This document shows, in pieces, positions 1 through 4,733 of a DNA stretch of 5,464 nt. Both the position numbers and the translations under genes were made by a program. Origin of the DNA: an uncultured bacterium (GTDB lineage Bacteria; UBP6; UBA1177; JAKLFG01); NCBI GenBank assembly GCA_938048925.1, contig CALITV010000052.1, positions 1 to 5,464 of the forward strand, given 5' to 3'. The notes below the pieces were generated by a model. The model was given only the letters and a program-made list of their open reading frames with translations, ran no database searches and was not told where the DNA came from. Each line of letters begins with the position of its first letter. Position 1 is the stretch's first letter.

Positions 1-678
1 CTGTGAACATGACAGTATCGTGTCCTCGCCCGATTCGGCGAGCACTTGGAACTCGTGGCTCTGGTCACCGCCGATAGCCCCCGTCGCCGCGTCAACCGCC
101 TTGAACCGAAGGCCGCACCGGGTGAATATCGCCGTATAGGCCTCGTACATGAGTTTGTAGGTCCGGAGTGCCGCTTCCTCGTCCACATCGAACGAGTAAC
201 CATCCTTCATCGTGAATTCCCTGCCACGCATCAGCCCGAAACGGGGCCGTATCTCGTCGCGGAACTTGGTCTGTATCTGATAGAGATTCCACGGCAGTTG
301 CTTGTAGGAGCGAAGGTTGCGCCGCACCATGTCGGTGATGACCTCTTCGTGCGTCGGCCCGAGGCAGAAGTCGCCCCCCTTTCGGTCTTTGAATCGGAGC
401 AGTTCGGGACCGTAATAGTTCCACCGACCGCTCTCCTGCCACAACTCGGCCGGCTGAACGACCGGCATCTCGACCTCCTGACAGCCGCGCTTGTTGAGTT
501 CTTCGCGGAGAATGTTCTCTATCTTGCGGAGGCTTCGCAGAGCAAGCGGTAGGTAGTTGTAGATGCCGCTCGCCAGTTTCTGGATCATCCCGGCGCGGTA
601 AAGGAGGATGTGGCTCGCGATCTGCGCCTCTTTCGGAACTTCTTTCAGCGTCTGCGCAAACAGCCGGCTTGCTCTCAT
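1..678 (-). CDS. proS: Prolyl-tRNA synthetase, bacterial type, N-terminal part (partial)
   Basis: Charges tRNA-Pro with proline in the cytoplasm using ATP. Reading the minus strand from ATG at 678-676 gives 226 codons without a stop to the window edge; a full bacterial ProS is about 570 residues, so roughly the first 40% is here. Class II motif 1 lies around residues 38-61 ([13 protein letters not shown]). The LGPTHEE signature is at 106-112. Class II motif 2 lies around 139-163 ([17 protein letters not shown], then TMKDGYSF). [18 protein letters not shown] at 203-220 leads into the insertion (editing) domain that bacterial-type enzymes carry before motif 3; that domain and the C-terminal anticodon domain are outside the window. 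The start is supported by AAGGA at 690-686 (minus strand) with a 7-base spacer. The gene is divergent from the aminopeptidase-pyrKD operon, with an IS between them. Identity is firm from these motifs. Confidence 0.97.
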   Translation of the reverse strand, partial: MRASRLFAQTLKEVPKEAQIASHILLYRAGMIQKLASGIYNYLPLALRSLRKIENILREELNKRGCQEVEMPVVQPAELWQESGRWNYYGPELLRFKDRKGGDFCLGPTHEEVITDMVRRNLRSYKQLPWNLYQIQTKFRDEIRPRFGLMRGREFTMKDGYSFDVDEEAALRTYKLMYEAYTAIFTRCGLRFKAVDAATGAIGGDQSHEFQVLAESGEDTILSCSQ

Positions 679-751
679 GGTCGGATCCTTTTTATCGTCA
701 TCATCAAAAACAGGCGTCACTTTACTGCGAAACGGGCAAAAAGCAACGGGT

Positions 752-781
752 CGAATCGAGACATCTAAAATCTTACCGAGG
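752..781 (-). repeat. Repeated motif, copy 1
   Basis: First of three related 30-bp segments in the proS/aminopeptidase intergenic region. Read on the plus strand it contains CGAATCGAGACAT, five variable bases, then ATCTTACCGAGG. Its reverse complement (CCTCGGTAAGAT, five bases, ATGTCTCGATTCG) faces proS. It matches copy 3 at about 25 of 30 positions when one inserted C is allowed. Function unknown; a regulator binding site or a remnant of a small dispersed repeat are both possible. Confidence 0.6.
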
Positions 782-793
782 GTTTCCTGTCAA
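752..793 (-). promoter_or_regulatory. Candidate promoter/operator region of proS
   Basis: On the minus strand, upstream of proS, a perfect -35-like TTGACA lies at 793-788. The best nearby -10 candidates are poor: TAAGAT at 775-770 is only 12 bases away, and the AT-rich TTTAGAT stretch just after it gives an 18-19 base spacer. A second, weak pair (TTGCTT, 16 bases, TAAAGT) lies nearer the gene. The region also contains two copies of the repeated motif described separately. That proS transcription starts somewhere here is inferred from position; the exact promoter is not settled. Confidence 0.3.
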
Positions 794-817
794 GACATTT
801 GCTAATCTTACCGAAGG
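791..817 (-). repeat. Repeated motif, copy 2
   Basis: Second copy, in the same orientation as copy 1 and 34 bp from it (GACAT to GACAT). On the plus strand it reads CAAGACAT, six bases, then ATCTTACCGAAGG. The central spacer is one base longer than in copies 1 and 3. Together with copy 3 it forms an inverted pair that now brackets the IS; the flanking AGGTAG (820-825) and CTACCT (2108-2113) extend that symmetry. Confidence 0.55.
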
Positions 818-829
818 AAAGGTAGTTAC

Positions 830-834
830 GCCAC
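830..834. repeat. Target-site duplication, left copy (GCCAC)
   Basis: GCCAC immediately before the left IS end, repeated exactly at 2094-2098 immediately after the right end. A 5-bp duplication fits the 3-5 bp made by IS3-family transposases, and the IS2 group specifically. An intact pair suggests simple insertion without later rearrangement. One base of ambiguity exists because a T follows both copies. Confidence 0.85.
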
Positions 835-840
835 TATACT
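835..840 (+). promoter_or_regulatory. -10 half of a possible circle-junction promoter
   Basis: TATACT matches the sigma-70 -10 consensus at five of six positions and points toward orfA. In the integrated state no convincing -35 sits upstream at the correct spacing. If the ends join in a transposition circle, the TTGACA of the right end would lie 16 bases plus the junction spacer away. IS2 and IS911 of this family are known to build such a junction promoter; that this element does so is inferred. Confidence 0.5.
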
Positions 841-852
841 GGCCCCGATTTG
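835..852 (+). repeat. Left terminal inverted repeat (IRL) of the IS
   Basis: TATACTGGCCCCGATTTG. It pairs with the right end at 16 of 18 positions: the second base (A instead of G) and base 849 (T against A) differ. Similarity continues more loosely inward (GAGCACTTTTTTAGG on the left against AAGCATTTTTTTGGG on the right). The first six bases, TATACT, are a good -10 hexamer pointing into the element. Confidence 0.88.
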
Positions 853-900
853 AACCGAGCACTTTTTTAGGTAAAGTGTGAGGAACCGACGGAGGTGTCG

Positions 901-1194
901 ATGGGCAAAGGAACGAGATGGAGTGCGGGGCAGAAACGGGAGGTGACCTTGAGGTTGCTGTCCGGGGAGTCTGCCGAAGTGATCAGCCGTGAGGTGAAGA
1001 TTCCGGTTCCCGAACTACTATCGTGGCAGAGAGACTTCATCGAAGCGGGGACCGAAGGACTGAAGAAGCAGGGGAAGAAACTCGAATTACGGCGGCTTGA
1101 ACGGGCGGAGAAGACCATCGGAAAATTACTGATGGAACTTGAACTGCACAAAAAAAAAGAGAATTACCGGAAGCGGACAAACGGGGGTTCGTGA
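901..1194 (+). CDS. IS3-family transposase OrfA (helix-turn-helix subunit)
   Basis: A 97-residue protein: the DNA-binding part of the IS3-type transposase that recognises the inverted repeats and regulates transposition. Residues about 9-45 (SAGQKREVTLRLL, then SAEVISREVKIPVPELLSWQ) form the expected helix-turn-helix. Residues about 54-86 are a charged, leucine-containing helix (LELRRLERAEKTIGKLLMEL) likely to be the oligomerising coiled coil. ATG at 901 is chosen over the GTG at 895 because GGAGG at 891-895 lies five bases before it and overlaps the GTG. Near its 3' end is an A9 run where ribosomes could shift into orfB. Its stop codon overlaps the orfB GTG. Confidence 0.88.
   Translation: MGKGTRWSAGQKREVTLRLLSGESAEVISREVKIPVPELLSWQRDFIEAGTEGLKKQGKKLELRRLERAEKTIGKLLMELELHKKKENYRKRTNGGS
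1150..1159 (+). other. A9 slippery run, candidate -1 frameshift site joining OrfA and OrfB
   Basis: Nine A residues at 1150-1158 followed by G. In the orfA frame this reads AAA AAA AAA GAG, which allows tandem -1 slippage, or transcriptional slippage. Slipping at the last AAA continues in the orfB frame as RELPEADKRGFVRVV and gives a fused OrfAB of 391 residues, the expected form of the active transposase. The orfB frame is open from 1143 onward, so a fusion is possible throughout the run. I did not find an obvious stimulatory pseudoknot by eye. Confidence 0.7.
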
Positions 1195-2075
1195 GGGTGG
1201 TCACCGGGACACAAAGCGCAACGACCGGCAAGCGGTACCCGATGCGTATGGTCCTGCGGGTGGCCGACCTCAGTTCCGCAGCGTGGTACGAACGGCCTGA
1301 GCCGAGAGAACCGCAGAAACGGGGGCCCAAGACGGCCCACAGCGACGAGGAGGTGAAGTCGTACCTTCGGCGAGAGATAGACGAAGCGATCTTTCACGGC
1401 GAGGGATACAAGAAACTTCGGGTCCGTGCAAACCGTCGCGTACAGGGAAACATCGGAAAGAATCGGGCCTATCGGATATTGAGAGAGGAGGGCCTTCTGG
1501 GCCGCCGTCCGGGAGGCACCGGAAGCGCCCGCAAGCACGACGGCGAACTGGGCACCGAAGCGCCGAATCTCATGTGGGCGACCGACGGCAAGAAGTTCTG
1601 GACGCAGGAGGAAGGCGAATGCGGTTTCTTCGGCGTACTTGACCATTTCAACGCCGAAGTCCTTTGCTGGCATGTCGACAAGCGGCAGGATCGTTTCGCC
1701 GCGTATTTGCCGCTACAGGGGGCTGTCTATGCTCAGTTCAACACTTTGGAAGGGAAGCCGGCGCGGGGAGTGAGCCTACGCACCGATCGCGGCTCTCCTT
1801 ACCGGTCGGCGTACTTCAAGAACAAAGCACATGACCTCGGGATAGATCTATCTCCTACATGGGCCAGATCGCCCGAATCGAACGGTATGTTGGAGCGATT
1901 TCACCGGACCCTTGAGGAGCAGGTCTTTATGATCCGTCAGTTCAAGAATCTCGCGGAGGCGCGGGAGATCATTGGCGCGTTCATCAGGAACTACAACCAG
2001 CATTGGCTGTTGGAGGAATATGGGTACCGTTCACCCTTGGAGCGGAGGCAAAATTATGCCCAAAAAAATGCTTGA
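1191..2075 (+). CDS. IS3-family transposase OrfB (DDE integrase core)
   Basis: The catalytic part of the transposase, which cuts and joins the element ends. A helix-turn-helix-like segment lies around residues 72-103 (GYKKLRVRANRRV to NRAYRILREEGLL). The retroviral-integrase-like core follows, with D132 (MWATDGKKFW), D199 (LRTDRGSPY) and E235 (NGMLERFHRTL). Exactly 35 residues separate the second D from E, the DD(35)E spacing of IS3. The C-terminal GYRSPLERR is also typical. The frame has no ATG or GTG upstream of the GTG at 1191, and no clear ribosome-binding site precedes it. It is therefore probably made mainly as the OrfAB fusion; coupled re-initiation at the GTGA overlap would give this 294-residue form. 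Its stop codon lies inside the right terminal repeat. Confidence 0.92.
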   Translation: MRVVTGTQSATTGKRYPMRMVLRVADLSSAAWYERPEPREPQKRGPKTAHSDEEVKSYLRREIDEAIFHGEGYKKLRVRANRRVQGNIGKNRAYRILREEGLLGRRPGGTGSARKHDGELGTEAPNLMWATDGKKFWTQEEGECGFFGVLDHFNAEVLCWHVDKRQDRFAAYLPLQGAVYAQFNTLEGKPARGVSLRTDRGSPYRSAYFKNKAHDLGIDLSPTWARSPESNGMLERFHRTLEEQVFMIRQFKNLAEAREIIGAFIRNYNQHWLLEEYGYRSPLERRQNYAQKNA

Positions 2076-2077
2076 CA
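2072..2077 (+). promoter_or_regulatory. Outward-facing -35 element in the right end of the IS
   Basis: A consensus TTGACA pointing out of the element toward the aminopeptidase operon; it overlaps the orfB stop codon. In the present integration site the sequence 16-18 bases downstream (around CCACTT at 2095-2100) is not a credible -10, so a hybrid outward promoter is unlikely here. It is correctly placed to act with TATACT of the left end in a circle junction. Confidence 0.55.
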
Positions 2078-2093
2078 ATTCGGGGCCAGTACA
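2076..2093 (-). repeat. Right terminal inverted repeat (IRR) of the IS
   Basis: Read inward on the minus strand: TGTACTGGCCCCGAATTG. It begins with the canonical TG of IS3-family ends, unlike the left end, which begins TA. In IS2 the TG-type right end is the preferred donor for the first strand transfer; I infer the same polarity here. Confidence 0.88.
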
Positions 2094-2098
2094 GCCAC
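2094..2098. repeat. Target-site duplication, right copy (GCCAC)
   Basis: Exact partner of GCCAC at 830-834. Removing 835-2098 would restore the presumed pre-insertion sequence, reading GGTAGTTACGCCACTTGCCC across the joint. Confidence 0.85.
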
Positions 2099-2109
2099 TT
2101 GCCCTCCTA

Positions 2110-2140
2110 CCTCGGGTAAGATATCGAATGTCTTGATTCG
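2110..2140 (+). repeat. Repeated motif, copy 3 (inverted relative to copies 1 and 2)
   Basis: Plus strand CCTCGGGTAAGAT, five bases, ATGTCTTGATTCG. This is the same motif as copies 1 and 2 in the opposite orientation, so it faces the aminopeptidase operon while those face proS. It carries one extra C compared with copy 1. Before the IS inserted it lay about 30 bp from copy 2 as an inverted partner. Confidence 0.6.
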
Positions 2141-2145
2141 CGTGC

Positions 2146-2173
2146 TTGACTTCAGTCGCAAACAGCGTACAGT
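2146..2173 (+). promoter_or_regulatory. Candidate promoter of the aminopeptidase-rimI-pyrKD operon
   Basis: TTGACT at 2146-2151, a 16-base spacer, then TACAGT at 2168-2173 followed by an A-rich stretch. This is the best sigma-70-like pair between the IS and the operon. If used, transcription would begin near 2180 and leave an untranslated leader of about 200 bases. It lies wholly outside the IS, so the operon probably kept its own promoter. Predicted by eye only. Confidence 0.4.
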
Positions 2174-2179
2174 AAAAAT

Positions 2180-2378
2180 TACCTATTCTCCGCCACTTTA
2201 AACGAGGGGCCTACAAGGGGCGAAGTGGTTTCCTTGTGGCGCGTTGCCACGGTCAGGCTGATCCTTTCTTTTAACCTGCCCTGCCCCTCGGTCCTTTTTT
2301 CCGAGCCTAAACTTGACTCCTCCTCTCTTTGGGGTCATCATGCTTTCGATCGAACAGAAACATGCGAAGGAGCCGACG
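2180..2378 (+). other. Non-coding leader region with possible alternative hairpins
   Basis: I see no credible gene in this stretch. It holds several self-complementary segments. CGAGGGGC (2203-2210) can pair with GCCCCTCG (2283-2290), just before a T6 run at 2295-2300. A second AGGGGC (2216-2221) could compete for the same partner. ACAAGG (2213-2218) pairs with CCTTGT (2232-2237). GTGGC (2236-2240) pairs with GCCAC (2246-2250) across a 5-base loop. CTCGG (2287-2291) pairs with CCGAG (2301-2305). This could be an attenuator-like leader, but I recognise no known riboswitch, T-box or PyrR-binding consensus. Confidence 0.3.
2367..2372 (+). promoter_or_regulatory. Ribosome-binding site that fixes the aminopeptidase start
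   Basis: AAGGAG six bases before ATG 2379. It decides between this start and in-frame upstream options (TTG at 2313, ATG at 2340), whose extra residues do not look like aminopeptidase N-terminal sequence. Confidence 0.8.
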
Positions 2379-3500
2379 ATGAAAGATCCGCGCATCGCGA
2401 AACTGGCGAAGAATCTGGTAGGTTACTCATGCCGTGTTAAAAAAGGGGAGCATGTGCTCATCGAGTCCAAAGATGATGCCGCTCTGCCGCTCCTCGAGGC
2501 GCTCGTCGAGGAAATCCAGCGCGTCGGCGCGACGCCGTTCGTGAATCTCTACAACCAGCGCCTCATGCGGAAACTCATCGCGGGGGCGTCCGATGACTGG
2601 TTCTCGATCATGGCTGAGGTTGACCTTCTCAAGATGAAGAAGATGCAAGCCTTCATTGGCATCAATGCCCGCAACAACTCATACGAGTTCTCCGATGTGC
2701 CGGGGCCGCAAATGAAGAACTACATGGCGAAGTATGCCCATCCGGTTCATTTCGAGCAGCGCGTCAAGCATACCAAATGGTGTATCCTTGCCTATCCGAA
2801 TCCCTCGTATGCGCAGGCCTCGAACATGTCAACCGAGGCGTTCGAAGACTTCTTCTTCAATGTGACGACGCTCGATTACGCCAAGATGGACAAGGCGATG
2901 GATCCGCTCGTAAAACTGATGAAGAAGACCGACATGGTGCATTTGAAGGGGCCCGGGCGCACCGACCTCACCTTCTCGATAAAAGGAATACCGGTCATCA
3001 AGTGCGCCGGCCAGATGAACATCCCCGATGGGGAGATATTTACGGCTCCCGTCAAAGATTCGGTCAATGGTGTCATCGAGTACAATACGCCGACCGCCTA
3101 TCTCGGTAAGAAGTTCGAAAAGGTCATTCTTACTTTCAAGAAGGGAAAGATTGTCAAGATCGAGGGTGACAATGTCCCGAAACTCGAAGAGATATTCGAC
3201 ACCGACGAGGGAGCGCGCTATGTTGGCGAGTTCGCAATCGGCGTCAATCCTTACATCACACGGCCGATGGTGGACATTCTCTTCGACGAGAAGATCGCCG
3301 GTTCGATCCACTTTACGCCGGGTAATTCCTATGACGAGGCTCCCAACGGCAACCATAGCGCGGTTCACTGGGATCTCGTGATGATCCAGACGCCCGAGTA
3401 CGGCGGCGGCGAGATATGGTTCGACGACACACTCGTCCGCAAAGATGGCCGCTTCGTTCCTAGGAATCTGCGGGGCCTCAACCCGGAGAACCTCAAGTAG
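2379..3500 (+). CDS. M29-family metallo-aminopeptidase
   Basis: A 373-residue cytoplasmic peptidase predicted to remove N-terminal amino acids from peptides using a two-metal site, as in the AmpS/AmpT/PepS family. The N-terminal domain opens with KLAKNLVGYSCRVKKGEHV, typical of the family. The metal-binding and catalytic residues I recognise are E219 (IPDGEIFTAP), E284 (RYVGEFAIGVN), H311 (GSIHFTPGNSY), Y318, H330 and D332 (SAVHWD), all in the C-terminal half in the expected order. No signal peptide or membrane segment is visible. The length is at the short end of the family because the loop between Y318 and H330 is compact, as in many bacterial members. First gene of the plus-strand operon; its stop is 22 bases before rimI. 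Substrate range cannot be read from sequence. Confidence 0.93.
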   Translation: MKDPRIAKLAKNLVGYSCRVKKGEHVLIESKDDAALPLLEALVEEIQRVGATPFVNLYNQRLMRKLIAGASDDWFSIMAEVDLLKMKKMQAFIGINARNNSYEFSDVPGPQMKNYMAKYAHPVHFEQRVKHTKWCILAYPNPSYAQASNMSTEAFEDFFFNVTTLDYAKMDKAMDPLVKLMKKTDMVHLKGPGRTDLTFSIKGIPVIKCAGQMNIPDGEIFTAPVKDSVNGVIEYNTPTAYLGKKFEKVILTFKKGKIVKIEGDNVPKLEEIFDTDEGARYVGEFAIGVNPYITRPMVDILFDEKIAGSIHFTPGNSYDEAPNGNHSAVHWDLVMIQTPEYGGGEIWFDDTLVRKDGRFVPRNLRGLNPENLK

Positions 3501-3522
3501 CATCCTTTCGGCGGACCTCTCC

Positions 3523-3996
3523 ATGAAGGTTGACCGCCGCTTCATGCACGAACATATTGAGGAACTGCTCGCCGTCGAGCGGGAAAGTTTTCCTGATCCC
3601 AAAAACGGCAACATCTTCTCGTCGGTGTATGAAGAAGCGGCGACGCATATGCACTATTTCGTGTCGCCTGACGAGCGCGGCGCAGTCGGCGGTTATCTCA
3701 TGCTCTCGATCGCCGTCACCGAGGCCGAGATCATCAATGTCGCGGTTCGCGCAATCCTTCGCCGCCGCGGCATTGCGGAGCGGCTCGTGACTGAGGCACT
3801 TGCCTTTGCGCGGGCCCAAGGGGTCGTTGCTTGTTACCTCGAGGTGCGCGAGAGCAACCTTCCGGCGAGGCGTCTCTACGAAAAAGTGGGTTTTGTTGTT
3901 GTCGGTCGGCGAAAAATGTATTATAGTGCTCCCGAAGAGGATGCGCTCGTGATGAAATTTTCGATGGAGAGCCCGTGCAGCCGCGCACCCAACTGA
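3523..3996 (+). CDS. rimI: GNAT N-acetyltransferase, RimI type
   Basis: A 157-residue GNAT-fold enzyme. RimI transfers acetyl from acetyl-CoA to the N-terminal amine of ribosomal protein S18, and in some bacteria of other proteins. The N-terminal part (FMHEHIEELLAVERESFPDP) matches the family start. Acetyl-CoA-binding motif A is at about residues 68-90, with RRRGIAERLV at 80-89. The RimI hallmark follows: LEVRESNLPARRLYEKVGF (106-124), then GRRKMYYS, with E107 and Y119 twelve residues apart as in the catalytic pair of E. coli RimI. ATG at 3523 is chosen because it gives the normal family N-terminus; its ribosome-binding site (GGCGGA at 3510-3515) is weak, suggesting coupling to the aminopeptidase 22 bases upstream. 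The 3' end overlaps pyrK by 22 bases. RimI is more often seen beside tsaB/tsaD. Another GNAT substrate is possible. Confidence 0.85.
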   Translation: MKVDRRFMHEHIEELLAVERESFPDPKNGNIFSSVYEEAATHMHYFVSPDERGAVGGYLMLSIAVTEAEIINVAVRAILRRRGIAERLVTEALAFARAQGVVACYLEVRESNLPARRLYEKVGFVVVGRRKMYYSAPEEDALVMKFSMESPCSRAPN

Positions 3997-4733
3997 GTGT
4001 TGTCGCCGACCTCATGCCGATTGCGTCGAACGCGTTTCTTGTCGCCCTGCCGTTCGAACCGGAACCGGAACCGGGGCAGTTCGTCATGCTGTCGTTCGAT
4101 GATGGTCGCCTAGACCCTTTCCTGCCCCGTCCCTTTTCGGTATTCGACTGGGAGGAGAAGATGCTTACGCTCCTCGTGAAAGTCGTCGGGCGCGGCACGG
4201 CGATCATGGGGAATTTGAAACAGGGGGCGACGCTTCGTATCACCGGCCCGCTCGGGAATTCGTTTCCCGACTACGAGGGGCGGGTCGTGTTTGTCGGCGG
4301 CGGCATCGGCATCGCGCCCCTCTACTATGCCGCAAAGCGTTCGCAGGCCGGCTGCAAGTCGTTCATACTGGGGTTTTGTACCGCCGAGCAAAGTTACCTT
4401 ACTGAAGAATTCTCGCAGATAGCACCGACTGTGCTGGTCAGCGACGACGGTTCGCTCGGCGAGAAGATGTTTCCGCATGAGAAACTCGATACGCTCATCG
4501 CGGCGGGAGATCGCCCCGACCTTATCATCTCATGCGGTCCTGAGCCGCTCATGCGTGCGACCCACGAGGTCGCCAAGCGGCACGGCGTCCGTGATATCGT
4601 CTCGCTCGAGGCGCGAATGGGGTGCGGCATCGGCGCCTGTCTCGGGTGTCGGCTCGATCTACCGGGAGGCTCAGTGCTCGTGTGTAAGGAGGGGCCGGTG
4701 TTCGAAGGATCCTTTTTCGAGGAGAAGAAATGA
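3975..4733 (+). CDS. pyrK: Dihydroorotate dehydrogenase electron-transfer subunit PyrK
   Basis: The 252-residue iron-sulfur flavoprotein subunit of class 1B dihydroorotate dehydrogenase. It takes electrons from the FMN of PyrD and passes them through a 2Fe-2S cluster and FAD to NAD+. The ferredoxin-reductase-like FAD domain carries RPFSV at 52-56 and the GPLGNSF segment at 91-97. The nucleotide-binding domain has GGGIGIAPLYYAAK at 108-121 and SCGPEPLM at 186-193. The C-terminal cluster motif MGCGIGACLGC plus a later cysteine supplies C217, C222, C225 and C237, the four expected ligands. Start is GTG at 3975, inside rimI: GGAGA at 3966-3970 precedes it, and the first residues (QLSVVADLMPIASNAFLVAL) align with the normal PyrK start, which the next ATG would remove. 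Its stop overlaps the pyrD start as ATGA, a translational-coupling arrangement that suits subunits of one complex. Confidence 0.95.
   Translation: MQPRTQLSVVADLMPIASNAFLVALPFEPEPEPGQFVMLSFDDGRLDPFLPRPFSVFDWEEKMLTLLVKVVGRGTAIMGNLKQGATLRITGPLGNSFPDYEGRVVFVGGGIGIAPLYYAAKRSQAGCKSFILGFCTAEQSYLTEEFSQIAPTVLVSDDGSLGEKMFPHEKLDTLIAAGDRPDLIISCGPEPLMRATHEVAKRHGVRDIVSLEARMGCGIGACLGCRLDLPGGSVLVCKEGPVFEGSFFEEKK

Larger units (their letters stand above)
835..2093 (+). mobile_element. IS3-family insertion sequence, IS2-like group, apparently complete
   Basis: A 1259-bp element with all the expected parts: 5-bp direct repeats outside, imperfect terminal inverted repeats, a small helix-turn-helix orfA, and an overlapping orfB in the -1 frame with a DD(35)E integrase core. 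The length is typical of the family (about 1.2-1.5 kb). The right end reads inward TGTACTGGCCCCGAATTG and ends in the usual CA on the plus strand. The left end begins TATACTGGCCCC, with TA in place of TG. This TA/TG asymmetry and the ACTGGCCCC core resemble IS2 as I remember it, so I place it in or near the IS2 group. It lies between divergent proS and the aminopeptidase operon and interrupts neither coding region. With both frames open and both ends intact it may be mobile. The specific IS name is unknown to me. Confidence 0.92.

Noticed and set aside
46..552. Plus-strand open frame of 168 codons at the left end
   Set aside because: It lies entirely antisense to proS, which is certain from its motifs; the translation shows no recognisable domain and there is no ribosome-binding site. 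It is a shadow of a GC-rich gene.
1164..1673. Minus-strand open frame inside the IS that might be a passenger gene
   Set aside because: Antisense to orfB with no domain or ribosome-binding site. IS3-family elements of this size do not usually carry passengers.
2072..2100. Outward hybrid promoter from the IS driving the aminopeptidase operon
   Set aside because: The -35 TTGACA is perfect, but the bases at 16-18 spacing (GCCACT, CCACTT, CACTTG) do not resemble a -10.
752..2140. The repeated motif as a CRISPR array
   Set aside because: Only three diverged copies, one inverted, with irregular spacing and no cas genes.
2236..2250. GTGGC-GCGTT-GCCAC hairpin as a rho-independent terminator
   Set aside because: The stem is only 5 bp and no T-run follows, so it would not terminate transcription alone; it is kept only as part of the leader description.
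2313..2378. Upstream TTG (2313) or ATG (2340) as the start of the aminopeptidase
   Set aside because: The extra residues do not match the family, and neither start has a ribosome-binding site as good as the AAGGAG placed six bases before ATG 2379.
2379..3500. Compact Y318-to-H330 spacing in the aminopeptidase as a damaged active site
   Set aside because: All metal ligands and the catalytic tyrosine are present, and a GxSY...N.SA.HWD arrangement is common in bacterial members, so this is a normal subtype.
2829..3614. Minus-strand open frame of 261 codons under the aminopeptidase
   Set aside because: Fully antisense to the well-supported aminopeptidase and the rimI start. The translation has no family resemblance; long antisense frames are common with this codon use.
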